Program-made: the position numbers and the translations under genes
NCBI GenBank assembly: GCA_021396245.1
Contig: WNYE01000118.1
Coordinates: 1-64,000, forward strand
Length of the DNA stretch: 64,000 nucleotides
Reading direction: 5' to 3'
Source of the DNA: Sporothrix humicola
Taxonomy: Eukaryota; Ascomycota; Sordariomycetes; Ophiostomatales; Ophiostomataceae
The notes under the pieces: model-generated
Database searches by the model: none
Told to the model about the DNA's origin: nothing
The model's input: only the letters and a program-made list of their open reading frames with translations
Shown here: in pieces, positions 47,257-57,402 of the stretch
Numbering within the stretch: the stretch's first letter is position 1
Layout: the number at the start of each line of letters is the position of its first letter

Positions 47257-47342
47257 ACCTTAACCGTTACCATTGCTGTTATTGTACTGCCGTCCGATCG
47301 GCTTGTCCTCTCTGTTGCCCGCACCGGCTCCTGCGACTTCTC
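44797..47342. other. 2.5 kb spacer upstream of the rhomboid gene
   Basis: CT-rich on the minus strand near the rhomboid start, hence several long compositional frames (45271-45870 among them) that I do not accept. Contains TACGGAGTA at 46503, TACGACGTA at 46516 and 46621, and a GCCGTT hexamer array at 47221-47256 in the presumed 3' UTR of the next gene. No protein gene supported. Confidence 0.5.
47221..47256. repeat. (GCCGTT)6 tandem hexamer
   Basis: Six perfect GCCGTT units flanked by degenerate copies on both sides (about 47209-47280). It lies about 90 bases beyond the stop codon of the minus-strand small membrane protein gene, so its transcript would carry GGCAAC/AACGGC repeats in the 3' UTR. 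Confidence 0.93.
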
Positions 47343-47978
47343 TCACTTGCTCCTGTCATCGGGTTTTGTTGGTGTTGCCGACCCTGAGCTTTCGTCAGGC
47401 TTTTTGTCTTTGCCCATCAAATCCGCCGCCACTTCGCCGATCTGGTTCATGATCAGGTCCCAGTATCCGCCGCCAGACTCCAGTGTCTCCTGCTCCCGCC
47501 GAGCTCTCTCCTTGACCCAGTCTTCCTTTTCGTTGCCCATCCATATACGCTGCAGCGTACCGTCTTTTGAAGAGTTTGGTGACGCAGTGCTCGTGCCATC
47601 GGCTGCCATCGAGCCATCGAGTTGTTGTCTCCGCCGTTCGCGCTCGGCGCGCATGGCGGCCTGCCGCTGCAGTGCCGCTGGTGGGAGTTCCTGCGCCTGC
47701 GAAGCAGTAAACGCGTTCACGCGGCGCTGGAAGCGCTGGTAGATGGACTGGCCCGTATAATCGTAGACGAGCTGGGACGTGGCAAGAAAAGCGCCGGCTG
47801 TCAGAAGCAGGCTGCGCGGACCAAAACGTCGGGGCGGCAGAGCCAGGCCAATAGGTGCAACGATAGCAGCGGCGAGGGTAAAGGCATGTTGTAGCGGGGG
47901 TGAGCCGTGGTATGGGGGAATTTCTGACGTGGATGAGGTGGCCGGCGCCTCGGCAGGGGTTGGTGATGAACTTGACAT
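47343..47978 (-). CDS. small fungal membrane protein of unknown function
   Basis: A 211-residue single-exon protein. A Ser/Pro-rich N-terminus is followed by two close hydrophobic segments (about 31-47 and 56-70) separated by PPRRFGPR. The second half is hydrophilic and helical with an Arg/Glu-rich stretch and a conserved-looking end, MGNEKEDWVKERARREQE, then GYWDLIMNQIGEVAADL. I recall similar short ascomycete proteins, sometimes loosely labelled rhomboid family membrane protein, but no rhomboid catalytic motif is present. Function unknown; a mitochondrial or ER inner location is possible but not shown. Confidence 0.8.
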   Translation of the reverse strand: MSSSSPTPAEAPATSSTSEIPPYHGSPPLQHAFTLAAAIVAPIGLALPPRRFGPRSLLLTAGAFLATSQLVYDYTGQSIYQRFQRRVNAFTASQAQELPPAALQRQAAMRAERERRRQQLDGSMAADGTSTASPNSSKDGTLQRIWMGNEKEDWVKERARREQETLESGGGYWDLIMNQIGEVAADLMGKDKKPDESSGSATPTKPDDRSK

Positions 47979-48402
47979 TCCGCGCGTGTGTGTGTGCGTG
48001 TCTGCGCGAGCCCTGTATGCTTGGCTGTCAAAGGCAAAGTTTGCCGGTGCGAGTGAAAGTCCAACTGAGGATGGTTTTGGATAACGTCAAAAAGTGGGGC
48101 CATACAAAAAAAAAAAAGAGAGTCTGCTTTTTAGCTCCTAGTGGCATTGACGGGCTTTAGCCAGTCACATATTTGTGGACAGGCTTTAGTGGTAAGATAC
48201 TTTAATTCTATGTCTACGATAATCCTTTCAAACACAAATTTACGTGGGAGCGTGGGACCTGGAAATGTAAATGAAAATGAAGACAGATGCTGTCTAATAA
48301 TACTGTGAGACTGTCTAGATACCCGAAGGACGTTAAAATCAGCAAAAAATCCAACACATCTGCCTTGTGTAGGCGCGCACACACTGCGACCGAAACAGCG
48401 TT
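47979..48402. other. promoter of the small membrane protein gene
   Basis: 424 bases upstream of a minus-strand start and downstream of another minus-strand stop. A GT-rich tract (47988-48002) lies in the leader. Nothing else recognised. Confidence 0.5.
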
Positions 48403-49440
48403 TCAGTACGTGATAGTGGCTATGCGTCTTGCATAAGTGGCTGGCAGCTCGGCGGGAAGCACAAGATTCTCGGCCAGCCAGCGCCCGGCATCCGCGCGTG
48501 TAATTGTATAGCCGATGGCGGACGAGATGCGCGTGTTCTCTATGGGGTCCTCTATGCCGACGCGGATGTTCTTATACGCATGCTCCTTGTTGTATCTGTC
48601 CTCCAGGGCCTTGACTTCCTCCTTGGCCATGCCCTTGTGTTCTTTGAGCTCTTCCTTGGTGGCTGTCTTTAAGTCTCTGAGCTCCTCTTTGGACAGAGCG
48701 GCAAGGTCCGTCTCTGCCAGCCGCCTCAAGAAATCCGAACTACCGCTGCTAGCATTGCTGCTATTGTGGTTATTCCCCGCATCCTGGGCAGCATCCGTCT
48801 CGTTGTCGCCGAGGAAGCTGGGCCGGACGATGGAAAACATTTCTCCCGATGCCACCAGAGTCTCCTCCATGGCGCGCTTGTCCGCATGGGGCACACGGAG
48901 CATGCCGTGGTACATGGGCAGGAAAGCCAGCGGAACATCACGTCCGCACTTGGAGATGCCTGTGGTGCTGACGGCCACAATCCTGGGCGTGTTTGGGCCG
49001 TTGCTGGAAACCCCTTCGAGGCGAAGGCGCTTAAGCGCAGCTAGGAGGGTGGCCATGCCGTTTGCACAGACATTGGGGTCATCCAGCGTCAGCCTGGACA
49101 TGATGAGCTTGCCGCCGATGGTGAAGACGACTGTATCAACCAAAACCCGTTTTCCAGCTGCAGTGCCGGGCACAAGGAGACAGCGGGCGACAGCGTCTAC
49201 ATCGTGTGCATTGCCGCGGACCAGAGTCAGGCGCCGGGCAGAAGCCGTCGCTTCATTCGCAAGGGCTTGAGTGTCCAGCCCAAGATCCATATCGGGAAAG
49301 ATCGTTGTGAATTTGGACGGGTCCCTGCAAAGGGCCACGCAGTGATGGCCGTCGGCCAGGGTGCGACGCAAGGCGGCGAGACCAAGGCCGCCCGAGGCGC
49401 CGAGGAAAGCAACGGTTCTGGAAGAGGTTGGGTGCTCCAT
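48403..49440 (-). CDS. NAD(P)-binding Rossmann-fold protein (NmrA/SDR-like)
   Basis: Single exon, 345 residues. The N-terminus VAFLGASGGLG contains the dinucleotide-binding Gly14-x2-Gly17-x2-Gly20 pattern of atypical short-chain dehydrogenases and NmrA-like proteins; an Arg two strands later (CRDPSKF) suggests NADP preference. VVFTIGGK and IVAVSTTGISK occupy the usual strand positions, but there is no clear Tyr-x3-Lys catalytic pair. Residues about 235-290 are an inserted Ser/Asn tract followed by a Lys/Glu-rich helix not typical of the fold. Substrate unknown. The gene is divergent from the zinc-cluster gene at 50523, with a shared 1.1 kb spacer, which could mean co-regulation. Confidence 0.85.
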   Translation of the reverse strand: MEHPTSSRTVAFLGASGGLGLAALRRTLADGHHCVALCRDPSKFTTIFPDMDLGLDTQALANEATASARRLTLVRGNAHDVDAVARCLLVPGTAAGKRVLVDTVVFTIGGKLIMSRLTLDDPNVCANGMATLLAALKRLRLEGVSSNGPNTPRIVAVSTTGISKCGRDVPLAFLPMYHGMLRVPHADKRAMEETLVASGEMFSIVRPSFLGDNETDAAQDAGNNHNSSNASSGSSDFLRRLAETDLAALSKEELRDLKTATKEELKEHKGMAKEEVKALEDRYNKEHAYKNIRVGIEDPIENTRISSAIGYTITRADAGRWLAENLVLPAELPATYARRIATITY

Positions 49441-50522
49441 TGTAATATCGTTGCTGGGCTATTCTTGGGGTTTCTCTGAACCGATCTAGTGTTTTTGGTC
49501 CTGTTCTTCGATTTATCTTTGGCGCAGTTGGGACTAAGGATTATGGAAAGCGATTGGTGTACTATTGTCCGTGACAATGATGAGCTCCCAGGTCCTCACC
49601 CAGAGAGATCTGGTGAGCGTGTCTTATAGCCATTGTCGTCGGCATCAATTCGGCCTCGGGTGACTTTGCTGTTTTCTTCGAAAGTGCACCCGGGGGCTGC
49701 AGTCGTTGTCGTCGGGCAAGCCTCGCCCATATCGGGAATGTGTACAAGGCACAAGCCAAGCTGACAAGGAGACGATGGAGTTGCCTGATCTTCATGAGCT
49801 AGCCATGTGTTTTCCTGTTTGAGAACCTGGCCTTACAAAATTTAGTGTTGGTTGTATGGGTCTCATCACCGAGCGCCGAGAAATACGCGGCCGGCCCAAA
49901 GTTGGCCCGGCTTCTCTTTACAGGGCAGGAGTCACCTGTGGACGCACTAGGGCCTGGCCAAGCCAGAGGCTCCTCCATTTTGCGAAATGGACAGCTATTA
50001 GAAACTCCACGAACAATCAGGCTCGTATATCTAGAAAAGATTGCAATGCATCAGACGTATTGCGGCGACGGATATTATAATGCATTTCACTGTTAATACG
50101 CAGAGCGGATTACTGTTAAGGACAGAGGCGCTGCGTTTTTGTTAACATGGAGACACTGCTGCCTGAGATGCAGTAATAATTACTCCGTAGACACTCTATG
50201 CTCCAACGCTGTGCCGGCAGGAACCCTCCCCGCTAAAAAAGCCACCCGTAAGACTTCGTAAACCAGAGCCACAAGGCCGGCTTATCTGTAACAATATCGA
50301 CTACCGTCTCACACAAATGTTCAAAAGGCGATCGAGACGACCAACGGAGCGCTCCTACATACGTACATCTTCCCCGGGCAGGCTGGCAATTGCCTTCCAA
50401 CGACATCCCGAAAACCCTAGACAACCCGCGCGGCGCAAAGACGTATTTCGCACCACCGTTCTGCTTCAGCCCTATGGATAACGGTCAATGCCGGCCCTGA
50501 TTGAGAAGAGAAACCCCCCGCA
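49441..50522. promoter_or_regulatory. divergent intergenic (bidirectional promoter) region
   Basis: 1.08 kb between the start codons of a minus-strand Rossmann protein gene and a plus-strand Zn2Cys6 factor gene. It must hold both promoters. One exact TACTCCGTA copy lies at 50181. A 77-codon minus-strand frame at 49562-49795 begins with a signal-peptide-like stretch but is not convincing as a gene. Confidence 0.6.
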
Positions 50523-53500
50523 ATGTCTACAGCCACAGGCGCAGCCGCGCCAAACTCGGAGACCGAGAAACACGCGACTGTGACTACGTCTCCTGGAGCG
50601 CCTTCGGCAGTCAACGCTGCTCCCAAACAGCGCAGCTGCGTCACCTGCCGCCAGCGGAAGGTGCGATGCGACAAGCTGTCACCCTGTTCCAACTGCCGCC
50701 GAGCAGACATCCCTTGCGTCCTGCCTTCAACGGAGCGGCCACCACGCTGGGCCCGCCGCCTGAAACAACAGCAGGAGCAGCAACGTCAACAGCAACAGCA
50801 GCAACAGCAGCAACACGGGCTAGGCACACAGGCCAATGCCGCATTGCTGTCTTCGGCATTCTCGTCCGGAAGCCCACTGGCTAACCCGGACTTGGGCAAC
50901 CCTGCCGACGTTGCCGCAGTTTTGGGCCGCCTGAAGCAGCTCGAGGCGCTCGTGCGAGACCTGAGCAGTACCTCTGTCGCACCGTCGTCCCAGCTGCCTG
51001 TCTTGGGCCCTGCTCCGCCCACGAAAGTTGCTGCCGGGCCCGTTTCCTCGGTCACCGGGCCTGCACCCTCCCAGCCAACCGCCGCTGCCGCCTTTGGCAC
51101 TGCCCCAATCCAGGAGCGGTTTGGCCGCCTGATCCTCGACGATGACGCCTCCAACCGCAGACGCTATGTGAGTAGCGGCTTTTGGTCCCGGATCAACGAC
51201 GAGCTGGACGAGCTTCGTGCCGAAACAGGTAATCTCGCTGGCGGCGAGGGCGGCTATTACTCGACCGATGACGACTCGGACCTGGACGAGGATGGTGCTG
51301 ACGACGACCACCGAGCCCTTAGCCCAGCTGGCGCTGCTGCCGCCATGTATGCCACGATGGGAACGCCAATGCGCACGGCTGCCGACCGCGGTGCTTTTCT
51401 TTTCGGCCACAACCTACAACCGCCCCTGGGTGATGCCTCTCACTACCGGCCGTTGCCATCACAGATCCCTTTTCTGTTCCAGGTCTACATCGTCAACGTT
51501 AATATGCTGAGCCAAATCGTGCATGTTCCCACCATCAACAAAATCGTTACTGGTTTGCTAGGCGACACCACGGCCGATGCCGAGCAGCAATCTGGGTACT
51601 TGCAGCTCACACCTGCTACTGAAGCCCTGATGTTTGCAATCTACTACGCTGCTGTTGTCTCAATGGAAGATGAAGATGTGAGTCAAGCTCGACAAATATA
51701 TATAACCACCCTTGAAAAGACCGACTATTTCGTCTCTAACCCTCTAAAAGGTCGTCAAGAATTTTGCCATGACAAGCAATGAGCTGAGCCTCAAATACCG
51801 CATGGGGCTGGAGTTGTCACTAGCGAAAGCCAATTTTTTGGACAGTTTCGACCTAGAGGTTGTGCAGGCCCTTGTCATTTTTCTGATGCTTTGCCGTCGC
51901 TACGACAGCCCGCGCTTTGTTTGGATGATGACCGGTCTTGTTATCCGCATGGCAAAAGGCCTCGGCTTACACCGCGATGGTAGTAATTTTGACGGCTCCC
52001 TCACTGCCTATGAAGTCGAGATCCGCAGACGCGTGTGGTGGACAATCTGTGCCATTGACGTCCGCTCAGCCGAAGATCAAGGCACCGACTTGACAATTGC
52101 TCCCAGCGACTTTGATACTCGTTTCCCACTCAACATTAACGACAACGATATTAGCCAGGACTCTGATGCAACTGAGCCTCCGGCAGTTCGCGACGAGCTC
52201 ACTGATGTGACATATGCGCTACTTAATTTTGAGGTCACAGGCCTTGCTCAACGTATGATGGCGTCCGCTGCTGCGGCGTCAAAGGAAAACGGCCCACGAG
52301 GAGAGGAGCTGCTCGAGGAACAAAACCGCATGCTGGATGAGGTCTACCAAAAGCTTGAATCTGTGTATCTGCGCCACTCGCCCGATACAACAAGCGTCAT
52401 TTACTGGACGGGCGTGACCATTACGAGACTCTTCCTGGCCAAAATGACGCTCATCCTGAATCTTCCGAGGTTAATTCACGAGAAGAAGGACTCACAGGGA
52501 ACTGGTCCAAGTGAAAACGAAGATTTACGTATTCGATTGCTCTCATCGGCTATTGAGGTTGCTGAGTATAACGATGCGCTTAAGACAGAACGTGCGTGCC
52601 GCCGTTGGCGCTGGCTATGCGAGACATATACACAGTGGCACACGATAGCTTTTCTTCTCATGGAGACGGGCCGGCGGCCATGGGATCCTGCTGTCGAACG
52701 CGCCTGGGTGGCCCTGCACGGTCCTTACCTGATACCAGCACCCCCATCTTCCTTGAAAAAGCAGAATCACCAGGTGGGGCCCCAGGACCTATCTCGGCCC
52801 GTCACTTCTCGGGCTGCAAGCATCGGGGCGGCTAGTGCAGGAGCCGCCAGTACCACGAACACAAATAAGAGCAGCAAAAGCAGCAAAAGCAATAAAAGCT
52901 CTAACACTAGCACGGATAGCAGTACCCAATTTTTCTGGCTCCCTCTACGCAGACTGATGGCCCGCGCCCGTCGGCACCGTGCATCTGAGCTGGCACGTCT
53001 TCGCGCCGATACAAAGGCAGCACGTGCGTTGGAGATTGCCTATGATATCGCAGTTGCCGATGGACGGAGCCGGCCCCTTTCCAACCCAGGCGCCGTTGAT
53101 GCATTTAGGGATCGCTGGCGGCGTCTTGTCGGCCTCGAGGGCGGAACCGGTGCTGCACAAACATCCACTTCAAAATCCCCCACCACCACAACAGGAGCCG
53201 ATGTGTCGTCCACAAATTCCTTTGGCACACCAGGACTTATCAGTGGGGTGCCATCTGGCAATGCCTCGAGCGCATCTTCTATGGGGGGTTTGCGGAATTT
53301 CGAAGATCTGACCGAAGTCGAGTACACGAGTATCAATTTCCCAGCCCCCAACAGCGTAGACGCGTTTATCTTGAGCACAGCTGGCCAAAAACCCCTCCAC
53401 AATCAAACACGGCATCAGCAGGGGCAGCCAACAGCTCTTTTCTCGACAAAGTGTGATCCCGGCAGTGCAACCCAGCTATGGAGCAGTTTTGATCCTTGGC

Positions 53501-53670
53501 AAGTCTGGGATCCAACGCAGTCAACGAGCCATACGTTGGGACGGGGCGACGCTGCAGATGCCTTTGTCAAAGAAACACCTTTTCTCTTTGACGAAGATAT
53601 CGAGATAGACATGGATGTTGAGCCAAAAATAGACTGGGATCATTGGTTCGCATCAGCGAAAGGGTTTTGA
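50523..53670 (+). CDS. Zn2Cys6 transcription factor with fungal-specific TF domain
   Basis: Two exons: 50523-51677 (385 codons, ending on a codon boundary) and 51751-53670, 1024 residues; the 73-nt intron has a GTGAGT donor and a CTCTAAC branch. The zinc cluster is canonical: Cys39, 42, 49, 55, 58 and 65 (C-x2-C-x6-C-x5-C-x2-C-x6-C). A polyglutamine coiled stretch follows at about 83-103. The fungal-specific transcription factor (middle homology) domain starts around residue 320 and includes FLMLCRRYDSP, GLHRDGSNF and RRRVWWTICAIDVRSAEDQG. The intron sits inside this domain and the joined sequence reads smoothly (EDED then VVKNFA). A Ser/Lys/Asn-rich insert occurs near residue 750, and the C-terminus is acidic. 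It may control its divergent neighbour; that is inference from position. Confidence 0.9.
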
Positions 53671-54399
53671 TGTAAAAGAAGAACATGGACAATTCATGTT
53701 TTATGACTTGAAAGATACTCGGGGGCTATTTTTTTTTCCGGAGAATTCTATCAGGGAGGCCGCGATCAGTGTGTTCTGTTCTGTTCTTTTCTCTTTTCTT
53801 TTATTGTTGGCGGCACTACCACATGTTGGAGTGTAAGGTTGGTATGCTAGCACGGCTGCTTTTTGGCAGCAGGACTCCCTTTTGCTAGCATACATGGGGA
53901 CCGACATTTAAACACGACATCTATTCGTGTCTCACTTCCACAAAAGGCAGGGTTCATAAGCTAGACACCACAGCCGATTTATGTGCTTGATTTGTTGATT
54001 ATAACGCAGAGTCGCTTTGTATGTACGCCGGCGTAATTCGATGGGCTGTGGCACACCTGAACATCGGGCCTATTGGATGCAGACCGAGAATTGCGCGAAG
54101 CGCTATTAGGTCACACCCTGTTGAACGTTGATTTTATCATAGCAGTTTTATATGCGTCGTACGGAGTGCTAATACCGTATTAATAAGTTGGATGTCGTAA
54201 GTACTCTCCTTGCCCCACTCTTGACACGGATGTTCTCCATATCTCGGTCGTCCCTTCCTTGGCAAAAGAAATAACTCCCGGGACAAGCAAGAAAGGGAAC
54301 TACCTGCACATCATAAACAAAGCACGATCTGGAATAGAGAAGGGACAATAAAAAATACTCCTCTTCCTATGATGCGTTGTTGCCATATACTCCCACACC
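53671..54399. other. spacer
   Basis: 729 bases between two plus-strand genes. Contains the 3' UTR of the zinc-cluster gene and the promoter of the Nudix/eIF2B-like gene. A near-match of the dispersed motif family lies near 54155. No gene seen. Confidence 0.5.
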
Positions 54400-56195
54400 A
54401 TGGAATCTTCGACATCCACCCATGGGTCGACCATGCAGACTTCGGTTGTCTCATGCTTCATCCTCAAAAGCTCAACAAACGGCGAGAAAGTCCCGCCCAG
54501 AATCGGCATCTTCCGTGCAAGAGAACAGGACAACAATACTAGCCAGTAAGTGTGTGTTGGCATTTGTCACTGGGCCAGGATGGCCCAGAACAAGACATGT
54601 TACCCGCACACAGTCTAACTAAGCTTAGTGGCCTGCGAGGATCGATCGTGGGCACTGTCGACGAGAATGATACATCCCCATTGACCACGGCATGGCGGGA
54701 TCTTCTCAGGGTAACTGGCCTGACACGAGCCTCTTTTGAGCTTGAGCGCCAGGGCAAGAGTATCGTGCATGCCCCAAGTAATGAGCACTGTATCGTCATT
54801 GCTGTCTATCCATTTTTGTTTCGGTTGAGGCACCAGGACTCCAGATGTCCGGCAAGCCAAACTACCTGGGAACAAGATAACTGGACCTGGCATGAACCGC
54901 ACGAAATTTTCAAAAGTCCGTCATTTTCTGGCACGCCACTACTAATGGAAAGCTTGGGCAGCGTGTGGTTTGAGCAGGACCTTGGCGTAAACCTGGGGAG
55001 CGCAGGCGAGATACTAGCCCGAGGCCTCGTTTGCCTTAGGGACGACCATCAAAGTGGCGCACGACAACTTGCCAGCAAGGCCCTCTGCGTCCTGCGGGAC
55101 GTTGTCCAGGCACTCGGGACTGGTTCGGGCGACAAACATACTTGGTGGGCCCGTGTGCGGGCTGCGGCGTGGCACATATGGAAAAACGGCCGCGAGAGCA
55201 TGGGCGCAGCCATCTTGAGTGTACTCGTCGAAGCGCTTGTCGCCATCGAAGTGACCCTAGATACGGGGCCTCTGGATCTAGTTTGCAACGGCACTGTGGC
55301 CAGACTTAGCCATCTTATCGCCAGGAGGAAAGGATTGGCTTCCATCGTGCCAGTGTCCAATGCCCTTGTAGGATATCTCGAGAAACAATTTCCACGACTA
55401 GGACCAGCGAGCGCTTCTTCAGTCAATGCAGAGTCTCCCCGAACGCCCCTGTCGATCCTCACTCTGTCCGAAAGCTCAACCATTTCCCACGCGTTGCAGC
55501 TGCTCATGTCGCAGTCACACTTTACGGACATCGATCTTCGTGTCCTGGAGTCCCGGCCGCTCTTTGAGGGCGTGTCCTTGGCAGCTTCCTTGGTCCAGCA
55601 CACGCAGCCACCATCGAGCCTGAGCCCACAAACTACAGCCTTAAAACAGCTCAAGGTCAGTATTTTCATTGATGCAAGCGCTGCGATGGCAGCCAAAGAC
55701 GTGGACGTCGTCATACTCGGTGCCGACCGCATTGCATCATCAGGTGCTGTGAGCAACAAGACAGGGTCCCTCCCAGCTGCTTTGGGTGCCAAATATGGTG
55801 CTCTTCTCAACCATGGACCCGTGGACCGCCGGGCTGGGCAGGTTGTCGTGTTGGGGGAGTCAGAAAAGATTGCACCACCAGGCAACCCGCATACGCATCT
55901 TGTTGAAGAGATTGACCCGACACAGGTGTCACGCAACTGGCACTCTAGTTTCAATAGTCACCGTGTACAGACTGTAGCGGCATGTTTGGACAGTATTGCG
56001 GCGGAGAATGGGGACCAGGTATTGGATGCAAATGCATATGCCCAGGTACATGTGCACAACGTCTTCTTCGAGTGGGTGCCGCCCGAGTTGGTGGACGCAT
56101 ATATTATGGAGAACGGTGTTTGGACCGTGGGAGACATTCAAACGCGGTCGATAGCGCTCGGCCGAGAGGAGCAACTAATATTCGGCGGTCTCTAA
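54400..56195 (+). CDS. Nudix-like / eIF2B-like fusion protein
   Basis: Two exons: 54400-54545 and 54629-56195, 570 residues; the intron has GTAAGT, CTAACTAA and TTAG signals. The N-terminal 150 residues follow the layout of a Nudix fold: a strand SVVSCFILKSS, then IGIFR, and after the splice GLRGSIVGTVDENDTSPLTTAWRDLL in the place of the Nudix box. The box glutamates are missing, so hydrolase activity is doubtful. From about residue 190 the protein resembles the alpha/beta/delta eIF2B and ribose-1,5-bisphosphate isomerase superfamily: helical repeats, then VDVVILGADRIASSGAVSNKTG around 405-425 and a C-terminal strand ending near VHNVFFEWVPPELVDAYI. I recall fusions of this kind in ascomycetes. 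The substrate is unknown; it is not one of the canonical eIF2B subunits. Confidence 0.8.
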
Positions 56196-57402
56196 AAAGT
56201 GTGTGGCAAGATTGGGTTGCACGGGAAGCTGAAACAGAAACAACTGTATCTCTTGTCGCGGCACGGAGCAATAGTGCTCTGCAACGATGAACGGACACTC
56301 GCGATATCGTCACATTTTGGGGTTAAGAACCGGCGCCCGCGTGTGCACTGTCTGTTCTTTGGCCCCAGTTGCTTTACGTTTATCGTATTCCTCCGTAGAG
56401 CATCATCCCATTGGCTAGACTTGAACCCTGCGTGCACCTGTTTTCTTGGGTCCTTTTGCGGAACTTTTCTTGTTGGTCTCGCTGTTTACTTGCTGTGTGG
56501 TATTGGTGCAGTGGAGATGCATTTGTGGGGCATCGGCGCCTGCAGTTTGTAAGATACATCGTATCTTACTTGGGATGGTTTGGCGAGGTGGTTGCTTGCA
56601 GATTCCGACGTAGTTTGCGCTGTAATAGGTCGTAATTATTCCGCACAATATAATACGATGTGCTCTGGAGTGTGGTGAGGTCAGTCAGTGGCCAAAACCA
56701 AGCAAGAGCGAGGCTACCTGGCTACGAAGTAAGATACATGGGCGCACAAGGCTCAGGCTCGCCAGGCCAATCAATCTATCACAAAGCCCAGCCAGCGTCC
56801 ATGCCAAACGCCACTGACTATGGCGCTAACGGGGCTGTGGAAGATCAGCGAATGAAATCGTACTAATACAGCAGGTGTGGGCGTGCTCTCTTCATTTCTG
56901 CCAAAGCCTTCTCGGGCCTCTGGTCTTCTAGTTCCTTGCTCGTCGTCATTGTTCACATTTTGCCGTCCTTCTCATTCTTCACTTTCCAACTTGGAGCGAT
57001 TTTTTTTTTTAAAAAAAAAAAGAAAAAACCCTCTCTGTCTATCCCCTCCGCCACGAGAAAGCCGCGAGCATGGCTCTACTCTGACAAAACAATTACACTC
57101 TCGACCCTTTGTAGTCATTGAGCAAATCCATCCTTATCTCGGCTATTGCAAGCTTGCTTGTGTGTGGGCGTCTTTTCAGCAATCCGATCCTTGCTGTCAA
57201 GGGTAGCTTAGCAGTGTGACTAGGCCCGCCCACAATTGGCTGGTTTCTATCTTTTTCCGTTTTCGCCCTCTTTCTTCCCCCATTCCTTTCCTCATCCTCA
57301 ACTCTCGCTCGACGAACGGGCTCGCCCAACCATCGTGTCCTCGACATTGCCTCTCCTTGTCCCTTCTCCCCTTGGGCCGTACCCGACAAATATCGCAAGC
57401 CC
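56196..57402. other. spacer and MAM3 promoter/leader
   Basis: 1.2 kb. The last 400 bases are pyrimidine-rich and probably leader. A T/A run lies at 57001-57022. No gene supported. Confidence 0.5.

Noticed and set aside
47101..47742. 213-codon plus-strand frame antisense to the small membrane protein gene
   Set aside because: It includes the hexamer repeat and the reverse complement of a better-supported coding sequence; no family likeness.
49562..49795. 77-codon minus-strand frame beginning with a hydrophobic leader
   Set aside because: It lacks cysteines or any family resemblance, lies in the divergent promoter, and an open frame of this size is common by chance.
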